The notes under the pieces: model-generated
Databases searched by the model: none
Told to the model about the DNA's origin: nothing
The model's input: the letters and a program-made list of their open reading frames with translations, nothing else
Position numbers and translations under genes: made by a program
In this document: piece after piece, positions 45,456 to 54,367 of the stretch
Layout of the letters: each line of letters opens with the position of its first letter
Numbering within the stretch: the stretch's first letter is position 1
Origin: an uncultured Ignavibacteria bacterium
Lineage (GTDB): Bacteria; Bacteroidota; Ignavibacteria; Kapaibacteriales; Kapaibacteriaceae
Assembly: GCA_903939735.1 (NCBI GenBank)
Contig: CAJAIA010000022.1
Span: 99,996-163,995, forward strand
DNA: 64,000 nucleotides
Direction of reading: 5' to 3'

Positions 45456-46862
45456 ATGCGAACAAACCACCACACGCTTGCCCTGCAGCTCGTGCTGCTG
45501 CTTTGCTGTTCCGCCGTTGTTACATCGGCGCAGACGTTCCGCTATGTTGTCCACGATCAGGATCATGTTCCTGCCTCGGTGCACAAAGAGCGACGTCAGC
45601 GTGTCCTAGCATCGCTGCCGGCGAATACAGCTGCGGTTATGTTTTCGGCAGACATCCGCAATCGTCAGAACGACGTTGATTACGAGTACCGTCAGAACTC
45701 CGACCTACTGTATCTCACGGGGATACCAACGCCGACAGCGACGCTGGTGTTGATCCCCAAGGGCGTCACCATCGGAACGCGAACGGTTCGCGAGGTGGTG
45801 TTCATTCGCGCGCGCACGCAAGAGCGCGAACAATGGGAAGGCGTCTCGATGGGTCCGCGCGAAGTAATGGAGATGCACGGCATCGACACCGCTATCGTGA
45901 TCGACTCACTACCGAAGTTCTTGGATTCACTGGTGCCGTCGATCGACACCTTATTTCTTGCAACACTGCCAACAGCGTCTGTCGCCATCCCGCTCGCCGG
46001 GAAGAAGATCTATGCCAATGCAGAGGTCCGGAAATGGGCGAAGGAACGCAATCCGAACATCGTGATGTCACAACGTCTGGCAGGTCTAGCTGCGTTTCGT
46101 GAAGTCAAGGATACCGCAGAGCTACGCCTGATGCAGCGTGCCATCGATATCTCCATCGAGGGACATTACGCGATGATGCGCGGTGCGCGACCAGGAATGA
46201 AGGAGTACGAACTTGAAGCACTCATGGAGTATCACTTCAAGCGTGGTGGTGCTGAGGACGTTGGCTATGCCTCGATTGTAGGCTCGGGCTACAATGCCTG
46301 CATCCTCCACTACTCCACCAACCGTCGTCCAACGTCCACGGGTGATCTGGTGCTTGCCGATTGTGGTGCTGAGTATCACGGATACACTGCCGACATTACT
46401 CGGACCTTCCCGATGAGCGGGAAGTTCTCGCGCGAGCAACGTTTGTTGTACAACGTCGTACTTGAGGCGCAAGACTCCGGCATCGCTGCCTCGCGCGTCG
46501 GTGCGCCGTTCCGCGAGCCCCATAACGCTGCCAAGCGCGTGATTTCACGTCGATTGATGGAGCTCGGTGTTATCACGAAGCTCGAGCAGGTGGGCACGTA
46601 TTTCATGCACGGCACATCACACTACCTCGGACTCGACGTCCACGATCCCGGCTCGTATGGTCCGCTGAAAGAACACAGCGTTATCACCGTTGAACCCGGC
46701 ATCTATATCGCCGAAGGGTCCGACTGCGACCCGAAGTGGTGGAACATCGGCATCCGCATTGAGGATGATATTCTCATCACATCTGCCGGCCCGGTCAACA
46801 TGTCGGCCAAGCTCGTGCGCACTGCCGACGAGATTGAAGCCGTTGTGGGTAAAGCCCCCTAA
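45456..46862 (+). CDS. secreted Xaa-Pro aminopeptidase (M24B)
   Basis: 468 residues with a signal peptide (LALQLVLLLCCSAVVTSAQ), so this peptidase acts in the periplasm or outside, unlike the M24 protein at 7155-8255. The N-terminal domain has the aminopeptidase P pattern (NDVDYEYRQNSDLLYLTGIPTP). Catalytic-domain ligands are the Asp pair in LADCGAEYHGYTADITRTF, the His in GTSHYLGLDVHD, and the Glu in TVEPGIYIAEG and GIRIEDDILIT. It removes N-terminal residues before proline. The start is fixed by the leaderless promoter geometry. Confidence 0.93.
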   Translation: MRTNHHTLALQLVLLLCCSAVVTSAQTFRYVVHDQDHVPASVHKERRQRVLASLPANTAAVMFSADIRNRQNDVDYEYRQNSDLLYLTGIPTPTATLVLIPKGVTIGTRTVREVVFIRARTQEREQWEGVSMGPREVMEMHGIDTAIVIDSLPKFLDSLVPSIDTLFLATLPTASVAIPLAGKKIYANAEVRKWAKERNPNIVMSQRLAGLAAFREVKDTAELRLMQRAIDISIEGHYAMMRGARPGMKEYELEALMEYHFKRGGAEDVGYASIVGSGYNACILHYSTNRRPTSTGDLVLADCGAEYHGYTADITRTFPMSGKFSREQRLLYNVVLEAQDSGIAASRVGAPFREPHNAAKRVISRRLMELGVITKLEQVGTYFMHGTSHYLGLDVHDPGSYGPLKEHSVITVEPGIYIAEGSDCDPKWWNIGIRIEDDILITSAGPVNMSAKLVRTADEIEAVVGKAP

Positions 46863-46882
46863 CGAATCACTGTGCGAATCGG

Positions 46883-46890
46883 TATGTTCG
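46883..46890 (+). promoter_or_regulatory. -7 box of a leaderless promoter (phosphohexomutase)
   Basis: TATGTTCG followed by CAC and ATG at 46894, with the same spacing of four as the other leaderless starts. Confidence 0.55.
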
Positions 46891-46893
46891 CAC

Positions 46894-48240
46894 ATGGCGT
46901 TTATTCGATCGATTTCCGGACTCCGAGCCACGCTTGGAGATGACCTGACACCAGCTGTCGTTGCTGCGTACGCAACGGCCTTTGCGTCGATTCTCCCACC
47001 TGGTCCGATCGTGGTCGGACGTGACGGACGCCCCAGCGGCGTGTGGATGCAGGACATCGTCATAGGCTCCCTCCGAGCGTGCGGACGTGTTGTTCGCTGT
47101 CTCGACCTTGCAACAACGCCCACAGTGCAGCTCTTCACGGAACATTCCGATGCCGTCGGTGGCATTGCTATCACTGCGTCGCATAATCCAGCCCCCTGGA
47201 ACGGACTCAAGTTCCTTGATGCTGGTGGCGTGTTTCTCGATGCCGACGGAAACGCCGATCTCTGGCGTGCCGTCGATACACAGAGCGCTTCCCTCGTAGC
47301 AGACCAACAAGCCGGCGCCGTTGAATGGATCTCGGATACAACGGCACGACATGTCGAACACGTGCTTGCGCTTGCCGCAGTGCACGCCGCGCCGCGCGCC
47401 GACGGCGAGCGTGTGGTTGTTGACGCAGTTAACTGCTCGGGTTCATACGTCATTCCTGCTCTTCTTGAAGCACTTGGCTATGCAGTCATCCGGCTCTATG
47501 CAGATGGTAGCGGGGTGTTCCCACATGCACCAGAGCCACTCACAGAGAATCTCACGGAGCTTGGTCGTGCAGTGATCGAGCATGGTGCCGCCTTCGGTGT
47601 TGCTATCGATCCTGATGGTGATCGCCTCGTGCTCTTCGATGAACGCGGCATGCCAATTGGCGAAGAGCGAACCATTGCTCTTGCCACACAGTCCGCCCTC
47701 ACCCTTGGCGAACCCGGCGCAGTAGTTGTGAATTACTCCACAACGCGCCTTGTCGACGACATTGCAGCGTCACATGGATGCACAACCTTCCGCGCGCCTG
47801 TTGGCGAGATCAACGTCGTGCGCCGCATGCAGCGTGAACATGCCGTTATTGGCGGCGAAGGCTCTGGTGGTGTGATCTACCCTGCATGTCATGCCGGACG
47901 CGACAGTGTGGTCGGCGTTGGCCTCATCAGCGCATACCTCCGCCATCGCGCCTGCAGTCTGTCACAGGTTTGCGCAGAGTTTCCGCAGTACGCGATGATC
48001 AAGACCAAGGTCGTGCTCGACGATCGTGATCGTCTCGCGCAAGATCTTGCACGCGTTGCCTCATCTGTTGAGGGGGCTACCATCTCTACCGACGACGGTG
48101 TGCATTGTGCATGGAGCGATCGATGGGTGCATGTTCGTGGTTCGAATACCGAGCCAATCATGCGGATCATTGCCGAAGCACCAACGCAGGATGATGCTGA
48201 GCAGCTTATCACGATGATCTCGGCGTTGATCAATGGATAA
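46894..48240 (+). CDS. phosphoglucomutase/phosphomannomutase/phosphoglucosamine mutase family
   Basis: 448 residues of the alpha-D-phosphohexomutase family, which moves phosphate between C1 and C6 of hexoses for cell-wall or polysaccharide precursors. The phosphoserine is in ITASHNPAPWNGLK near residue 95, the metal loop is IDPDGDRLVLF near 237, the sugar-recognition loop is GGEGSGGVIYP near 320, and the phosphate site is RGSNTEPIMRI near 415. GlmM and ManB/Pgm roles cannot be separated from sequence. The start at 46894 is supported by the leaderless promoter; an in-frame extension to 46690 overlaps the previous gene and is rejected. The stop overlaps the next gene by 8 bases. Confidence 0.88.
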   Translation: MAFIRSISGLRATLGDDLTPAVVAAYATAFASILPPGPIVVGRDGRPSGVWMQDIVIGSLRACGRVVRCLDLATTPTVQLFTEHSDAVGGIAITASHNPAPWNGLKFLDAGGVFLDADGNADLWRAVDTQSASLVADQQAGAVEWISDTTARHVEHVLALAAVHAAPRADGERVVVDAVNCSGSYVIPALLEALGYAVIRLYADGSGVFPHAPEPLTENLTELGRAVIEHGAAFGVAIDPDGDRLVLFDERGMPIGEERTIALATQSALTLGEPGAVVVNYSTTRLVDDIAASHGCTTFRAPVGEINVVRRMQREHAVIGGEGSGGVIYPACHAGRDSVVGVGLISAYLRHRACSLSQVCAEFPQYAMIKTKVVLDDRDRLAQDLARVASSVEGATISTDDGVHCAWSDRWVHVRGSNTEPIMRIIAEAPTQDDAEQLITMISALING

Positions 48241-51238
48241 CGTCTCGAATCTTCGCAGCATTCTTGATGCACGCGCACTGGTTGCAACCTGTGTGCATGA
48301 TGCACTTGAGCGTGGTCACACCACGATGCGCACTGAGCAGCATAGCTCGGTCGAGGGAACCTTCACTGTTGTCTACGACGAACACGGTTCGTTGCTCGCT
48401 GTGGTCGACGCAGTGCTCCCCGCAGAGAGTCCGTTCGATGAAGTACCACGGGATCGTATCCGTAACGTAGCATCACGTCTTGAAGCACCATTCTTCCTGA
48501 TTACCAACTTCCGGCGTGTTGTTACCTATCGCACTGCAGCCGTCACTGAGCGACGTCCGGATGAAGAACAGATCGTTGGATGGCAGCAGGGCGGCGATGT
48601 CCAGTCGCTCGACGACCTTCGTGTGGCAGCTACATCCGTCAACGTAACAACGGCACTCAAGCATGCACTTGCATGGCTTACGATTGAAGTGTCAATGGAT
48701 GCCGCACACCACGTGCGGGATTCTGCGGCATTCTTCGCCGAGCGGATCACCTCATTGTTCGACGACATGGTTGTGTGTACTGATGGCAGCACACAGCAGC
48801 GTGACGCTGCATTGCGCCTCGGCACCAGCATCTTGGCCTATGTACTCGTACAATTGCGGACGTCCGACACTATTGATCGGCTGGCGATTCCGTACGGTAC
48901 GCGAAGCGCCGATCTGATGCTCGACCTCGTGGGCGCGTTCTTCCGTCAGGCTCGACGTCGTGGGTTTGCGATGCTTCCCTCACGTGTCGATGATGTGCAG
49001 GTACTCGCGCGACGTGAGCCGTTGTTCCGCATGACCTTGGCAGATCTGGTGCATTTCCTGCACCGATTCGATCCAGAACGCCTCTCTGATACAGACCTAC
49101 ATCGTGCTGTCGACAACGTGTTGCAACGTTGTGCGCGTGCGCAGCGAACATCGGTGCCGACCATCGATGCCATTGATCTCGCGTTGCGTGCTGCGCGCTA
49201 TGTGCGCCCTGCCCAACCGCAGCATCTCCACATGCTCGAGATCGGTCCAACACAGGGTCTTGCCAGCGTTCGTCAAATCCTCATGTCGGGTCTGCACGCA
49301 TGTGACGCACGTGTCTATGCGCCAACACCTGATGATGAACGCGCGGTTGTTCTACGATCAAGTGGTCGCTTAGACAGTGCGAGTGACGTGCGTGTCTTGC
49401 GCGACACGAAGCGTAGTGAAGCGCCATGGGATCTTGTTGTTGCGACGACCACTGACGTTCACGATCGCCACCGACTTCGCGTCTTGCTCGAGCGCATGCC
49501 CATCGCCGAGCACGGCGTTGTGGTGCTCTTCTTGCCTCTGTCTGCGTTGCACGATGACGAGTATGCCGGCATGCGCCATGTCCTGACGTCGCGCTTCGAG
49601 ATTGAATGGGTTATCGTCAGCGATGCCGAGGCCTTCGCCGAGCCTGACTCTGGTGTGTGCTGCGTGATTGCACGCTTGAATGGTGCAGAAGATGATTCCA
49701 CGCTCGCTCGGTTTGTCTACCTGCGACGTCCGATAGCAGCGTTCTTCCCTACCTCACGCGCATCACGGGATTTAGAGCAGGCACGACTCAAGACACTTGA
49801 TCAGTTCGTCGCATATCTTGATGCTTCCGAGCGTGGCAAGCTCAACGACGAAGCAGTCGTCCGCATGGTCGATCAGGTTGCACTCCGTCAGCGCTCATCG
49901 TGGGAAGACGAACTCATTCCGCCTGATATCATCGCATCGATTCTTACCAAGACAGGTGCATCACTACGTCCGCTTCGCACCTATGCCGACGTCACTGGTG
50001 GCATACGCACCGGTGCGAATGAAGTGTTTGCTCCGAATTCACATGAAGTGGCAACCGACGATCTGGAAATGCAGTTCTGGCAGCGTACGCTCGACAACGG
50101 AAACGTGCGCGACAACCTCCTGCTGACGTCGTACGATGATATCGACACCATGTGCGGACTTCCGCATACGGATCGACGGTTACTCCTGCTGCCGCGCGAT
50201 CGCAATGCCATGGCTGGCACCAATGTGCTGACGCGCATTGAGCGTGCTGAGCGCGACGGAATTCACCTACGTGCGTCGGTTCGTCACCGGGATGTTTGGT
50301 GGCACCTCGCCGAGCCATCTGTACCCCACATCGTCATCCACAAGCATCAGAGCGACCGTTGGGTGGTTGGCCGTAACACAGCGTACGCCTTCATCACCGA
50401 CGCCTTCATCGGTGTGACACTCCATGATGAGTCGCTCGCTGATGCTGTTGCTGTATGGATGAATTCAACACTCGGTCTCTTCCTCTCGCAGCTTGGTCGG
50501 TTAGAAGATCATGTGCTGGACATTACCGTTCGCGACGCGCAGGAGTTCCCAATTCCTACGCCGGAGATTCTCAACGCTCTCGATCTCAAGCGTCACAATC
50601 AGCTTATCCGACGTCCAATTCGCTCACTCGCTCTTGAGCATGGCGCGGCCTCGGCCGATACAGTGCGGCAGGAGACTGTGTCGCGCGATCGTCGAAAGCT
50701 CGACGCGTGGCTCATGACCGACGTCTTCAATCTCACCGACGAAGAACAGCGCTGGGTGTATCGCTTTGCCATGACCTGGTGGTCGCGTCCGTCAAATGTG
50801 CGGCACCTCACCAACGCACTCACAAGTGTGCTCGAGCGCACGTATAAACTCAAGCCGCTCAAGATCTGGTATCAACCGCAGATCGACCAGCTTCCTGCTG
50901 AGCATCGTCGTACCATCACGGTACCGTCGGACATCACGTCTGCTGATGTCGATGGAACGATGTTCGGTTGGCGTGTCACGTGCACTAAGGGCGGACGCCG
51001 CGACGAGACAATTGAGTGTGCCAGCAACGAGGAGGCTGAACTTGTAGCCTTGTTTGTCAACCTCGGTAAGGTGCGCATCGATGTGCCAACAGACCAGCCA
51101 ATCATTGCAGAGCTCCTTCCGCGTGTTCGGACGTTCTGCGCTGATCTGGATCGAGCGTTGGACGACCTTACGCGCTACGTACCCGATGACCTTCGTCCGG
51201 CCCTCCGGCAAAGCGTCATGCGCTCCATCGCAGGATAG
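48233..51238 (+). CDS. Type IIG-like DNA methyltransferase homologue with eroded catalytic motifs
   Basis: 1001 residues with the order of a large Type IIG/Eco57I-like enzyme. Residues about 30-110 resemble an HsdR_N-type nuclease domain (AVVDAVLP...FFLITNFRRVVTYR) without a clear D-E-x-K set. About 160-320 is helical. About 330-490 is Rossmann-like, but motif I (normally DPACGSG) reads LEIGPTQG (335-342) and motif IV (normally NPPY/F) reads DLVVATTT (400-407). The C-terminal specificity region is well kept: TGGIRTGANEVF (588-599), ITDAFIGVTL, WMNSTLGLFLSQLGRL (742-757) and EFPIP (771-775). It should therefore bind DNA or a partner but not methylate. It is translationally coupled to the mutase gene (8-base overlap), has host-like codon use and no separate restriction partner, and is followed by dprA. 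The inference of a methyltransferase origin is mine and needs profile or structure comparison. Confidence 0.6.
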   Translation: MDNVSNLRSILDARALVATCVHDALERGHTTMRTEQHSSVEGTFTVVYDEHGSLLAVVDAVLPAESPFDEVPRDRIRNVASRLEAPFFLITNFRRVVTYRTAAVTERRPDEEQIVGWQQGGDVQSLDDLRVAATSVNVTTALKHALAWLTIEVSMDAAHHVRDSAAFFAERITSLFDDMVVCTDGSTQQRDAALRLGTSILAYVLVQLRTSDTIDRLAIPYGTRSADLMLDLVGAFFRQARRRGFAMLPSRVDDVQVLARREPLFRMTLADLVHFLHRFDPERLSDTDLHRAVDNVLQRCARAQRTSVPTIDAIDLALRAARYVRPAQPQHLHMLEIGPTQGLASVRQILMSGLHACDARVYAPTPDDERAVVLRSSGRLDSASDVRVLRDTKRSEAPWDLVVATTTDVHDRHRLRVLLERMPIAEHGVVVLFLPLSALHDDEYAGMRHVLTSRFEIEWVIVSDAEAFAEPDSGVCCVIARLNGAEDDSTLARFVYLRRPIAAFFPTSRASRDLEQARLKTLDQFVAYLDASERGKLNDEAVVRMVDQVALRQRSSWEDELIPPDIIASILTKTGASLRPLRTYADVTGGIRTGANEVFAPNSHEVATDDLEMQFWQRTLDNGNVRDNLLLTSYDDIDTMCGLPHTDRRLLLLPRDRNAMAGTNVLTRIERAERDGIHLRASVRHRDVWWHLAEPSVPHIVIHKHQSDRWVVGRNTAYAFITDAFIGVTLHDESLADAVAVWMNSTLGLFLSQLGRLEDHVLDITVRDAQEFPIPTPEILNALDLKRHNQLIRRPIRSLALEHGAASADTVRQETVSRDRRKLDAWLMTDVFNLTDEEQRWVYRFAMTWWSRPSNVRHLTNALTSVLERTYKLKPLKIWYQPQIDQLPAEHRRTITVPSDITSADVDGTMFGWRVTCTKGGRRDETIECASNEEAELVALFVNLGKVRIDVPTDQPIIAELLPRVRTFCADLDRALDDLTRYVPDDLRPALRQSVMRSIAG

Positions 51239-51405
51239 CGGCGTCACGCGCCACGGGCGTTGTTGCTCGTGGTTGAATCGCCCTCTCGACACACCATATC
51301 ATCGCACTCTCACGCGCCGGTAAACTCACAGCGAGTGCTATCGTTCGTCTAAGTCGCACGCACGACTCACTCGCGAGCGCTCTTGCGGAACTCGGACGCC
51401 ACCCG

Positions 51406-52290
51406 ATGGACCTCGAGGAGCAGGCTGCTGACGTGATTGAACGGTGCAATCATGCAGCAACCGACATCATCTCCTGCGTCGACGTCCGGTATCCCCAGTC
51501 GCTGCTTCGGTTAGTGTCGCCACCGCCATTGCTCTATGTCCGTGGCACACTGCCATCATGCGCATCGATCGCCGTGGTTGGCACACGTGCACACACCATC
51601 CAGTACGGGAAGCCCGTCACCGAATACGTTGTGCGTGAATGGACACGTGCCGGGTGCGCAATCGTGAGTGGGTTGGCCCAGGGCATTGACACCATTGCCC
51701 ATGAAACCTGCGTGAGGCATGGTGGCTGTACTGTTGCCGTTATAGCCAGCGGCACGGATCGCATCACCCCTCGAACCGCACAGGATCTCTCGTCGCGCAT
51801 CATCGACACAGGCGGATGCATCGTCTCCGAGCATGCCTGTGGAGTTAAAGCCTACGCGCCTGCGTTTCCTGCACGCAACCGCATCATTGCGGCGCTTAGT
51901 AGTGTGGTTGTCGTTATCGAGAGTAAGGCAAGGGGCGGCGCGTTGATCACAGCGCAAATGGCTTGCGATATCGGGATACCGGTCTATGCCGTGCCCGGAC
52001 CCATTACGTCGTCGCGAAGCGTTGGCTGCAACACACTCATCCGTGACGGACATGCACATGCATTGGTCCATCATCTTGATGTCGCATCGCATGTCACACT
52101 CGTATCGTCTCGATCCGATGTGTTCGATGCATGTCGGCAACCATGCGACACCGCATCGGCCAAAGGAATCGATGAGATCGCCCACCAATGGTCATGCACG
52201 ATCGCTGAAGCTCGGACACGCCTCGGTCTGCTCGAACTGGACGGAACTGTTACCGTATTGCCCGGAGGGTTGTACGTGATTCCCGAGTAA
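51406..52290 (+). CDS. dprA: DNA-processing protein DprA
   Basis: Binds incoming single-stranded DNA and loads RecA during natural transformation. The Rossmann core is complete: IAVVGTRAHTIQYGKP, IVSGLAQGIDTIAHE, AVIASGTDRI, CIVSEHACG, FPARNRIIAALSSVVVVIESKARGGALITAQMA and IPVYAVPGPI. A C-terminal winged-helix-like DML1 domain follows (IDEIAHQWSCTIAEARTRLGLLELDG). The start at 51406 is the first ATG/GTG/TTG in frame, but coding-like sequence (HHIIALSRAGKLTASAIVRL) that resembles the missing N-terminal SAM-like domain runs upstream to an in-frame stop at 51277, without any conventional start. The true start may be an unusual codon such as ATC at 51280. Confidence 0.93.
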   Translation: MDLEEQAADVIERCNHAATDIISCVDVRYPQSLLRLVSPPPLLYVRGTLPSCASIAVVGTRAHTIQYGKPVTEYVVREWTRAGCAIVSGLAQGIDTIAHETCVRHGGCTVAVIASGTDRITPRTAQDLSSRIIDTGGCIVSEHACGVKAYAPAFPARNRIIAALSSVVVVIESKARGGALITAQMACDIGIPVYAVPGPITSSRSVGCNTLIRDGHAHALVHHLDVASHVTLVSSRSDVFDACRQPCDTASAKGIDEIAHQWSCTIAEARTRLGLLELDGTVTVLPGGLYVIPE

Positions 52291-52296
52291 CGCCCC

Positions 52297-52304
52297 TATC
52301 TTGC
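52297..52304 (+). promoter_or_regulatory. -7 box of a leaderless promoter (fni)
   Basis: TATCTTGC followed by ACC and ATG at 52308; spacing four. A TTG lies about 24 bases upstream near 52270, as expected for a -33 element. Confidence 0.6.
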
Positions 52305-52307
52305 ACC

Positions 52308-53336
52308 ATGTCCATCGCCTCACGTAAAGAGCAGCACGTCAACCTATCCCTTTCGGGCAAGGCTACGTTCCGTGAAAAAACGGCGGGATTTGAACGCTAT
52401 GAGTTCGAGTATTGCGCGCTGCCGGAGTGCGACTTCCGCGATGTCCGTATCGACACCACGTTCCTCGGCATGCCATTGCGACGTCCGTTAATGGTAACGG
52501 GCATGACAGGTGGCTATCCTGATGCAGAACGTATCAACGCCGGCATTGCCAGCGCTTGTGTACAAGCAGGCATTGCTATGGGCGTCGGCTCCATGCGGGC
52601 TGCACTCACTACCTCTACTCCCGATCCCAGCTTTACCGTAGTTCGCGAGGTATCATCCGAGATCCCCATCATTGCCAACCTCGGTGCAGCACAACTCGCT
52701 GTCTGGCACCGTGATGGATCGCTGCTCGACATGGTTGATCGTGCCGTTGAAATGGTTGGGGCGCGTGCACTTGCCGTGCATCTCAACCCACTACAGGAGT
52801 TGCTCCAACCAGAAGGTGAGCCCGAGTTTCGGGGTGTTCTCGAGGCCGTGCAGCATCTCGTGGCGAGTACGCGTACAACGGTGATCGTGAAGGAAGTCGG
52901 CGCAGGCATATCGGGCGCTGTCGCACAACGACTCGTCGATGCAGGTGTTACACATATCGACGTCGCAGGAGCTGGTGGGACGTCCTGGGCGGGCATTGAA
53001 ATCATGCGGCGATCAGACGCCGACAGTGTTGATCACCTGTGGGACGTCGGCATTCCAACAGCCGAATGCATACGTCAATGTCGTGCTATCGTGCCAACGC
53101 TCATCGCTTCCGGCGGCATTTCCAATGGCACTGAGTGTGCAACGGCCCTTGCGCTCGGAGCGCACATAGTTGGCTCGGCACGACCAATGCTCGAGGCCTT
53201 TTCCCGCGGTGGAACCGACGCAATTGTGCAACTTGTGGACGTTTGGGAACTCCACATTCGACAGTGGATGTTCCTCACAGGGTCTGTATCACTTGATGCA
53301 TTCCGAGCTACTTCACCATTGACCAAGCGCGCATGA
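52308..53336 (+). CDS. fni: isopentenyl-diphosphate delta-isomerase, type 2 (FMN-dependent)
   Basis: Interconverts isopentenyl and dimethylallyl diphosphate for isoprenoid synthesis, using FMN and NADPH. The 342 residues have the type 2 landmarks: RKEQHVNLSL at the start, FLGMPLRRPLMVTGMTGG, AMGVGSMRAAL, ALAVHLNPLQELLQPEG, VIVKEVGAGISG, GTSWAGIE, and the FMN-binding ASGGISNGTECATALALGA. The next gene, a prenyl synthase that uses the products, overlaps by 4 bases. Confidence 0.95.
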   Translation: MSIASRKEQHVNLSLSGKATFREKTAGFERYEFEYCALPECDFRDVRIDTTFLGMPLRRPLMVTGMTGGYPDAERINAGIASACVQAGIAMGVGSMRAALTTSTPDPSFTVVREVSSEIPIIANLGAAQLAVWHRDGSLLDMVDRAVEMVGARALAVHLNPLQELLQPEGEPEFRGVLEAVQHLVASTRTTVIVKEVGAGISGAVAQRLVDAGVTHIDVAGAGGTSWAGIEIMRRSDADSVDHLWDVGIPTAECIRQCRAIVPTLIASGGISNGTECATALALGAHIVGSARPMLEAFSRGGTDAIVQLVDVWELHIRQWMFLTGSVSLDAFRATSPLTKRA

Positions 53337-54355
53337 CCACCGCTGCACCGATGGCCATATCCCCAGAAGCATACGCCCCCTATCAACACGATGTTGAGCA
53401 GGCGCTGCGCAGTGCGCTTGATGAATTCCGTGAACCCACGTGGTTGTACGACCCCGTGCACTACCTCTTTGATGGAGGGGGCAAGCGGGTTCGTCCCGTG
53501 CTGACCCTTCTCGCGTGCGAAGCTGTAGGTGGCACACGCCAGGCAGCCCTTCCTGCCGCAATTGCCGTCGAACTCCTCCACAACTTCACGCTTGTTCATG
53601 ACGACATCATGGACAGTTCCGAGAAACGTCGCGGACGTGACACGGTGCATGTGAAGTGGGATACCAACGTTGCCATTCTCTCGGGTGATGTGATGATGGG
53701 CATGGCGTTGCGTCTACTCATGCGCAGCGCGCAGCACGCCCCACGTCCGCTCGATGTTATCGATGCGTTTTCCACAGGCCTCATAGAAGTATGCGACGGA
53801 CAAGCGCTTGACCTGGCGTTTATGGACCGACGTGATGTCACGCCTGAAGAGTACTTCGCGATGATCGAGCGCAAGACTGCGCGTCTGCTCGAGATGTCGG
53901 TTGCCATCGGAGCAAACGTTGGTGGTGCAACCAACGGTCGGGTGGAATCACTCCGCACCTTTGCACGCGACATCGGCATTGCGTTTCAGTTGCAAGATGA
54001 CGTCCTTGACATCATCGGCTCCGAGCAGTTTGGTAAGATGCCAGGGGGCGACATCCTCGAAGGAAAGCGCACATGGCTCATGCTCGAGTGCACACGACGC
54101 GTGCAAGAGCGTACTGATGCGTCCGAGCAGCATCGACAGTTGCTTGATGCGTTCTATGCTGGAGCAACACTCACAAAGACCGACGTACCTGCTGTGCTGG
54201 CTATGCTCCACGAGTACAACGTGATCACCGATGCCACAGCGCTTGTTGAGCGTTACACTAATGATGCCTTCGCGCATCTCCACACCCTGCCGTCGACGCC
54301 AGCTCGGGATCTTCTTGAGGGCCTTGGTCGACAATTGATGGAGCGCCGAAGCTGA
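53333..54355 (+). CDS. polyprenyl (trans-isoprenyl) diphosphate synthase
   Basis: Elongates allylic diphosphates with isopentenyl diphosphate, giving carriers for quinones or other isoprenoids. The 340 residues have both aspartate-rich motifs: HDDIMDSSEKRRG (first) and LQDDVLDI (second), plus GGGKRVRPVLTLLACEAVGG near 50 and LSGDVMMG. The residues before the first motif (LLHNFTLVHDD) suggest medium to long chains, but product length (C15-C40) is not decided. It is coupled to fni and followed by murD, whose leaderless promoter starts 2 bases after the stop. Confidence 0.93.
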   Translation: MTTAAPMAISPEAYAPYQHDVEQALRSALDEFREPTWLYDPVHYLFDGGGKRVRPVLTLLACEAVGGTRQAALPAAIAVELLHNFTLVHDDIMDSSEKRRGRDTVHVKWDTNVAILSGDVMMGMALRLLMRSAQHAPRPLDVIDAFSTGLIEVCDGQALDLAFMDRRDVTPEEYFAMIERKTARLLEMSVAIGANVGGATNGRVESLRTFARDIGIAFQLQDDVLDIIGSEQFGKMPGGDILEGKRTWLMLECTRRVQERTDASEQHRQLLDAFYAGATLTKTDVPAVLAMLHEYNVITDATALVERYTNDAFAHLHTLPSTPARDLLEGLGRQLMERRS

Positions 54356-54356
54356 G

Positions 54357-54364
54357 TATTTTGC
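54357..54364 (+). promoter_or_regulatory. -7 box of a leaderless promoter (murD)
   Basis: TATTTTGC followed by GCC and ATG at 54368; spacing four. A TTG near 54335 could serve as the -33 element. Confidence 0.6.
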
Positions 54365-54367
54365 GCC

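Noticed and set aside
48233..51238. A complete restriction-modification or BREX system.
   Set aside because: No intact methyltransferase motifs, no separate nuclease, helicase or other BREX gene nearby; only a single degenerate homologue is supported.
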